From Nitratireductor mangrovi (lineage in GTDB: Bacteria > Pseudomonadota > Alphaproteobacteria > Rhizobiales > Rhizobiaceae), in assembly GCF_007922615.2 (NCBI RefSeq), contig NZ_CP042301.2, positions 3,580,001-3,644,000 of the forward strand: 64,000 nucleotides of DNA, in the 5' to 3' direction. The position numbers and the translations under genes are program-made. The number at the start of each line of letters is the position of its first letter. Positions within the stretch are counted from its first letter, which is position 1. The notes beneath the pieces were generated by a model. It was given only the letters and a program-made list of their open reading frames with translations. It was not told the origin of the DNA and did not search any database. This document shows, in pieces, positions 59,289 through 64,000 of this stretch.

Positions 59289-59890
59289 GGGTAAATGCGA
59301 GATTGCTGACAGTTGCTGTCAGCCTCATGCTGACGGTGGGACCGGCGCTTGCGCAGGAGGCGGCACCGGAGCAACCGCCCGCCGTCGACCGCGAGGCCGG
59401 ATTGCCCGAATGGGAAAAGGTTTTCGCGGTCTTTTCCCATCCGCGCTGCGCCAACTGCCACGTCGCTGACGAGCATCCGCGCTGGTCGGGCCCCCATTAC
59501 GGCGAAACCCGGATTCATGCCTTCAACGTCACGCGCGGCACTGACGGCTCGGGCTTCGGCAACCCGGGCCTGCGCTGCACGACCTGCCATTTCGAAAGCA
59601 ATTCCAGCAAGTTGCATGGCCCTCCCGGTGCACCGCTATGGCACCTGGCTCCGGCCGAGATGGTCTGGTGGCAGAAGAGTTCGGCCGAGATCTGCGCCCA
59701 GATCAAGGACCCGGAACGCAATGGCGACCGAACGCTGGAGGAGGTCGCCGAACATGTCCGCGACGATCCCCTCGTCGGATGGGGATGGACGCCGGGACCG
59801 GGCCGCGAGCCTGCGCCTGGCTCCGCGGAGGAGACCTTCGCGGCGCTGGAACGCTGGCGTGCCGCCGGCGCTCCCTGTCCCGAAGGCTGA
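59285..59890 (+). CDS. Diheme cytochrome c-like protein of the oxidoreductase
   Basis: A 201-residue protein starting at ATG 59285, overlapping the previous stop. Signal peptide at 1-23 (cleaves near ALA-QE). Two heme-binding motifs: CANCH (55-59) and CTTCH (98-102). It is the likely electron acceptor of the molybdenum hydroxylase, a three-subunit arrangement as in periplasmic IorAB-type or aldehyde dehydrogenases (family knowledge). Confidence 0.87.
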   Translation: MRVNARLLTVAVSLMLTVGPALAQEAAPEQPPAVDREAGLPEWEKVFAVFSHPRCANCHVADEHPRWSGPHYGETRIHAFNVTRGTDGSGFGNPGLRCTTCHFESNSSKLHGPPGAPLWHLAPAEMVWWQKSSAEICAQIKDPERNGDRTLEEVAEHVRDDPLVGWGWTPGPGREPAPGSAEETFAALERWRAAGAPCPEG

Positions 59891-59992
59891 CGCTGGCATC
59901 AACGCCTTTCGCGGTCTGGCATCAACAAAAGTGTCTTTTGCCGCGGGAACATTTGGAGTACACAACCGCCGCCGGGGGAGATCTGACGATGC

Positions 59993-60012
59993 CCGTTGAT
60001 TGAACTCAACGG
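59993..60012. promoter_or_regulatory. Inverted repeat in the leader of the RND operon
   Basis: CCGTTGA (59993-59999) and TCAACGG (60006-60012) form perfect 7-base arms with a 6-base spacer, about 70 bases before the start of the adaptor gene. It may be an operator or a leader hairpin. Confidence 0.4.
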
Positions 60013-60083
60013 CAAAAAGGACCACATGTGCCCCGCGCCAGGCCACGGCGCGCCGATGGCGAACAACTGCGCGGAACTCCTCG

Positions 60084-61223
60084 ATGGCGAAATTCAGGTT
60101 TCACAAGCTTGTCGCGGTGATGGTGCTTGCCGCAACGGCAGCGTGGATCGTCACCGGCGAGTTTTCCTCCGTCGGCAGCGCCGTCGCGCCCGAAACTGCC
60201 TCCGAGCCCGACTCCGAAACCGTGGCGGTCGAGACGCCGCCGCGTACCGTCGCTGTTGTCAACCCGCCACGCGCCGAGCATGCCCGCGCCATCCGCATGT
60301 CGGGCACGACCGAAGCCAATGCGCGCAGCAATCTTGCCGCTCGCATCTCCGGCATCGCCGGCGAACTCCCGGTGAAGCAGGGCAGCCAGGTCAGGAAGGG
60401 CGACCTCATCATGCGCCTCGACGCCGAAGGCAAGGCCGCGGCCGTCAACATGGCCGAGGCCATGCTTGCCCAGCGGGAGGCGGAAAGCGCCGCGGCCGAG
60501 CGGCTGGCCAAGAGCGGCAACATGGCCAAGCTGCAACTCGACAACGCCCGCACGGCCTTGGCGGCGGCACGCTCGCAGCTGGAAACCGCACGTGCCGAAC
60601 TCGAATGGACTGAGGTGCGCGCACCGTTCGACGGTCTTGTAGACCGGGTTCCCGTGGAGCAGGGCAGTTCCGTCATGCAGGGCGCGCAGGTCGCGACCAT
60701 TCTCAGCCTCGACCCCATCCTCGCCGTTGGCGAGGTCAGCGAGCATGATCTTGCAGAACTGGAGATCGGCAACAAGGCCGAGATCAGGCTCGTCAACGGC
60801 ACACGCGTCGACGGCACGCTTCGCTATGTCAGCCGCGACGCCTCTCCGCAAACGCGCACCTTCCGCGTCGAGATCGCCATTCCCAACCCCGACCGCCGCA
60901 TCCCGGCCGGCATGACGGCCGAGATCACCTTGCGCGCCGACAAGGTCGACGCGGTGTTCCTACCGCGCTCGGTCGTGACCCTGTCCGAGAAGGGTGATCT
61001 CGGTGTTCGCATCGTCAAGCCGGACGATACGGTCGCCTTCGTGCCGATCGACATCATCGACGACACGCCGCAGGGCCTGGCGCTTGGCGGCGTCCCGCAG
61101 GACGCGCGCATCATCGTCGCCGGTCAGGACCTTGTGAAGGAAGGCGACAAGGTCAACGCCGTCGAGGCCGATCAGGACACGATCAACCGTCTGGTCGGGC
61201 AGATGGCCGGACCGGTCAATTGA
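60084..61223 (+). CDS. RND efflux periplasmic adaptor (membrane fusion protein)
   Basis: A 379-residue adaptor. A signal/anchor helix (residues 5-22) precedes a barrel-sandwich (lipoyl-like) domain (ISGIAGELPVKQGSQVRKGDLIMRLD), a coiled-coil hairpin, and beta-barrel and membrane-proximal parts. It links the pump below to an outer-membrane channel. ATG 60084 is preferred; an earlier TTG gives a 28-residue basic extension. The pump gene follows 10 bases later. Confidence 0.92.
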   Translation: MAKFRFHKLVAVMVLAATAAWIVTGEFSSVGSAVAPETASEPDSETVAVETPPRTVAVVNPPRAEHARAIRMSGTTEANARSNLAARISGIAGELPVKQGSQVRKGDLIMRLDAEGKAAAVNMAEAMLAQREAESAAAERLAKSGNMAKLQLDNARTALAAARSQLETARAELEWTEVRAPFDGLVDRVPVEQGSSVMQGAQVATILSLDPILAVGEVSEHDLAELEIGNKAEIRLVNGTRVDGTLRYVSRDASPQTRTFRVEIAIPNPDRRIPAGMTAEITLRADKVDAVFLPRSVVTLSEKGDLGVRIVKPDDTVAFVPIDIIDDTPQGLALGGVPQDARIIVAGQDLVKEGDKVNAVEADQDTINRLVGQMAGPVN

Positions 61224-61233
61224 TGGTGCTTTG

Positions 61234-64000
61234 ATGGGCATTGTCGACTACGCCATACGCAATGCGCGGCTGACGATCTCTATCCTGCTCTTCTTCCTGA
61301 TCGCCGGGACGATGGCCTATCAGTCGATCCCGAAGGAAGCCGAGCCGGATATCCAGATCCCGATCATCTATGTGAGCCTGACCTATCAGGGCATCTCGCC
61401 CGAGGATTCGGAACGGCTCTTGCTGCGCCCGGTCGAGACTCGGCTGAAATCGATCAGCGGCATCAAGGAGATGCGGTCCTCTGCCTATCAGGGCGGCGGC
61501 AATGTCGTGGTCGAGTTTCAGGCCGGCGCCGATCTCGACAAGGCGCTGGAGGACGTGCGCAACAAGGTCTCCGACGCCGAGCAGGACCTGCCGCAGGGGG
61601 TCGACGAGCCGAGCGTCAACGAGGTCAACATCTCGGAGTTCCCGGTCCTGGTCGTCACGCTGGCCGGCGACGTGCCGGAACGGGCGCTGACGGCCGCCGC
61701 CCGCGAGTTGCGCGACCGGCTCGAAGAGGTCAACGGCGTGCTTGACGCCGCCCTGCGCGGCGCGCGCGAAGACCTGGTCGAGGTGATCATCGATCCGGTC
61801 AAGCTCTCCTCCTACGGGCTGCGGCTTGAGGAACTGGTCACCGCCGTCAATGCCAACAACTCGCTTGTCGCCGCCGGTGCCTTGCAGGGCGAGGAAGGCC
61901 GCTACGCGGTCAAGGTTCCCTCGCTCATCGAGACCGTCGAGGACGTCGCCAACCTGCCGATCGTCGCCGGCCCCAACGCGGTCGTCAGGGCGCGCGACCT
62001 CGCCACCATCCGCTCGACCTTCAAGGATGCCGAGACCATCACCCGGCTCGACGGCAAGCAGGCGATCGCCATCGAGGTTTCCAAGCGCACCGGGGCCAAT
62101 CTGGTCGAGACGGTCGACCGCGTGAAGGCCGTGGCCAACGAGTTTCAGGCGCTCTTGCCGGAGGGCGCCGAAGTCTCGTTCAGCCAGGACAAGTCGACCG
62201 TCATCCGGCAGTTGCTCGGCGACCTCGAAAACAGTGTCCTGACCGCCGTCATCCTTGTTTTCGTGGTCATCCTCTATGCCCTTTCCGGCCGCGCATCGAT
62301 GCTGATCGGCCTTGCCATTCCGGCCTCGTTCCTGATGGGCATCATGTGGCTGGCGCTGGCCGGCTACACGGTCAACATCGTCGTGCTGTTCTCGCTGATC
62401 CTGGCCGTCGGCATGCTGGTCGACGACGCCATCATCGTCACCGAGTTCGCCGAACGGCGCATGTCGGAGGGCATGCCGAAAGGCGAAGCGTTCTCGCTCG
62501 CCGCCAAGCGCATGGCGGGCCCGGTCGTCGCCGCGACCGCGACGCGCGTCGCCGCCTTCTCGCCGCTGCTGTTCTGGCCCGGCATCGTCGGCGAGTTCAT
62601 GAAGTTCATGCCGATCACGCTGATCGTGACACTATCGTCCTCGCTGATCTACGCGCTCGTCTTTACGCCAGCGCTTGGTGCGCTGTTTGCCAAGCCGGTG
62701 GTCGAGGAAGAGCAGCGCGATGGCTGGTATATGCGCTTTGCCCGCCGTGCCGTACGCCATCCCTTCATTGTCACCGCCGTCACCATCGCCGCCCTCGTGG
62801 CAGTACCGATGGCTTATGGCACCTATGGCAAGGGCGTCGAGTTCTTCCCCAATGTCGAGCCGGAATACGGGCTGCTCTACGTGCATGCCCGCGGCAACCT
62901 TTCGCTGGAAGAACAGGACGCGCTCGTGACCCAGGCGGAGGATCGCATCCTCGGCTGGCCCGGCATCAAGACCGTCTATACCCGTGTCGGCAGCGTCCGC
63001 GGCGGCGGTGCCGAGGTCGACGAGGACGTCGTCGGCGTGATCCAGTACGAATTCGTCGACTGGCGCGAACGCAAGCCGGCGACCCAGATACTCGATGATC
63101 TGCGTGTCGCCATGACCGGCATTCCGGGCGCCGATATCGAGGTGTCGGTTCCCGACGCCGGCCCGCCGACCGGCAAGGCGATCCAGATCCAGCTTTCGGC
63201 CGACGACCCTGAAGGTCTCGATCAGGTCGCGCAGAATGTCGCCGGCATGCTCGGCACCGTGCCCGATGTGATCGACATCGGCGACGGCCTGCCGCCACCC
63301 GGCATCGACTGGGAGATCAAAGTCGACCGCACCAAGGCGGCGCAATACGGCATCGGGCCCGGTTCGGTCGGCACCGTTGTGCAGCTGGTCACCACGGGAC
63401 TCAAGCTCTCCGACTACCGGCCGGCAGGTTCCGACGACGCCGTCGACATCCGCCTGCGCCTGCCCGAGGACCGGCGCACGCTGGCCAGCCTCGACCAACT
63501 GCGGGTCCAGACCGCGCAGGGCGCTGTGCCGATCTCGAACTTCGTCAGCCGCGAACCGGCCCAGCGCACCGGCATCCTGACCCGCATCGACGGTGTGCGC
63601 ACCATCACTGTCGACGCCGGTATTCGCGAGGGCGTTCAGGCCGACGCCGTGCGCCAGCAGGTCGTGGCCAATCTCGAAGAGATGAATCTGCCCGCCGACG
63701 GTATCCGCTGGAAGCTTGCCGGCGAGGACGAGGAACAGAAGGCCGCCGGCGAATTTCTTTCCAAGGCGTTCGGCGCCGCGATCTTCCTTATCTTCGTGGT
63801 GCTTCTTGCCTTGCTCAACAAGTTCATGTCGGTCGGACTGGTGCTTTCGGCGGTGGTAATGTCGACCATTGGCGTGCTGCTCGGCCTGCTGATCATGGAG
63901 CAGCCCTTCGGCGTCGTCATGACCGGCATCGGCATCATCGCGCTCGCCGGCGTGGTGGTGAACAACAACATCGTTCTCATCGACACCTATGACCGGCTGC
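61234..64000 (+). CDS. RND efflux permease, partial (runs off the window)
   Basis: The ATG at 61234 opens at least 922 codons without a stop before the end of the window, so the true end is missing. A first transmembrane segment is followed by periplasmic domain blocks (PKEAEPDIQIP), the proton-relay motif VGMLVDDAIIVTEF, then a second helical set with NNNIVLIDTYD near the end. This is an AcrB/MexB-like HAE1-type pump. It follows the adaptor gene. Substrate unknown; linkage to the oxidoreductase suggests exporting or tolerating the same chemical, which is only an inference. Confidence 0.93.
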   Translation, partial: MGIVDYAIRNARLTISILLFFLIAGTMAYQSIPKEAEPDIQIPIIYVSLTYQGISPEDSERLLLRPVETRLKSISGIKEMRSSAYQGGGNVVVEFQAGADLDKALEDVRNKVSDAEQDLPQGVDEPSVNEVNISEFPVLVVTLAGDVPERALTAAARELRDRLEEVNGVLDAALRGAREDLVEVIIDPVKLSSYGLRLEELVTAVNANNSLVAAGALQGEEGRYAVKVPSLIETVEDVANLPIVAGPNAVVRARDLATIRSTFKDAETITRLDGKQAIAIEVSKRTGANLVETVDRVKAVANEFQALLPEGAEVSFSQDKSTVIRQLLGDLENSVLTAVILVFVVILYALSGRASMLIGLAIPASFLMGIMWLALAGYTVNIVVLFSLILAVGMLVDDAIIVTEFAERRMSEGMPKGEAFSLAAKRMAGPVVAATATRVAAFSPLLFWPGIVGEFMKFMPITLIVTLSSSLIYALVFTPALGALFAKPVVEEEQRDGWYMRFARRAVRHPFIVTAVTIAALVAVPMAYGTYGKGVEFFPNVEPEYGLLYVHARGNLSLEEQDALVTQAEDRILGWPGIKTVYTRVGSVRGGGAEVDEDVVGVIQYEFVDWRERKPATQILDDLRVAMTGIPGADIEVSVPDAGPPTGKAIQIQLSADDPEGLDQVAQNVAGMLGTVPDVIDIGDGLPPPGIDWEIKVDRTKAAQYGIGPGSVGTVVQLVTTGLKLSDYRPAGSDDAVDIRLRLPEDRRTLASLDQLRVQTAQGAVPISNFVSREPAQRTGILTRIDGVRTITVDAGIREGVQADAVRQQVVANLEEMNLPADGIRWKLAGEDEEQKAAGEFLSKAFGAAIFLIFVVLLALLNKFMSVGLVLSAVVMSTIGVLLGLLIMEQPFGVVMTGIGIIALAGVVVNNNIVLIDTYDRL

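Overview
The window looks like chromosomal DNA of a high-GC alphaproteobacterium of the Hyphomicrobiales (Rhizobiales), probably near Mesorhizobium, Nitratireductor or Aminobacter. This rests on gene content and order seen in the sequence: tkt facing a DUF4164-zapA pair, gapR (DUF2312), a helicase/S4-fdxA-carD block, pyk-DUF1036 beside an N-formylglutamate amidohydrolase-DUF1244 pair, and phaR divergent from phbA-phbB. The genus is an inference. I saw no rRNA, tRNA, CRISPR array, prophage or insertion sequence.

Region by region. 1-5.6 kb: a small secreted protein, a MoxR AAA ATPase, a DhlA-type haloalkane dehalogenase, a GNAT acetyltransferase, a putative toxin-antitoxin pair whose antitoxin is fused to an HU/IHF domain, and a CoxE-like VWA protein that is the likely MoxR partner. 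5.7-11.6 kb: WYL regulator, VOC protein, DJ-1/PfpI protein, DUF1127 peptide, SDR, propionyl-CoA synthetase and two small hypothetical proteins. 11.7-20.2 kb (minus strand): SGNH hydrolase and the carbon core fda, pgk, gap, tkt, with a K+/H+ antiporter between pgk and gap. 20.4-28.96 kb: DUF4164, zapA, gapR, quinone oxidoreductase, DUF1192, MFS, ArsR, two divergent DUF465 proteins, purEK, rpmJ, a TPR protein and an alpha/beta hydrolase.

28.96-30.7 kb is a visibly AT-richer island of orphan small ORFs. 30.7-39.5 kb: pyk, DUF1036, N-formylglutamate amidohydrolase, DUF1244, carD, fdxA and a very long SUV3-like helicase that reads through a run of seven A into an S4 RNA-binding domain. 39.9-49 kb: aqpZ, a DUF922 putative metalloprotease, phbB-phbA divergent from phaR, gamma-glutamyltransferase, a GlcG/HbpS protein, rpmF, mtgA and a polyprenyl synthetase. 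49-55.8 kb: a hybrid histidine kinase, lytic transglycosylase, ispG, bdhA and a patatin-like protein. 55.8-64 kb: a TetR regulator divergent from a molybdenum hydroxylase with its own diheme cytochrome c, followed by an RND efflux adaptor and pump that runs off the window.

The genes suggest an aerobic heterotroph with a compact glycolytic/gluconeogenic block (tkt, gap, pgk, fda, pyk) and polyhydroxybutyrate metabolism (phbAB, phaR, bdhA). The most unusual items are the HU-fused antitoxin, the helicase-S4 read-through at a poly-A run, and the TetR-controlled periplasmic oxidoreductase next to an RND pump.
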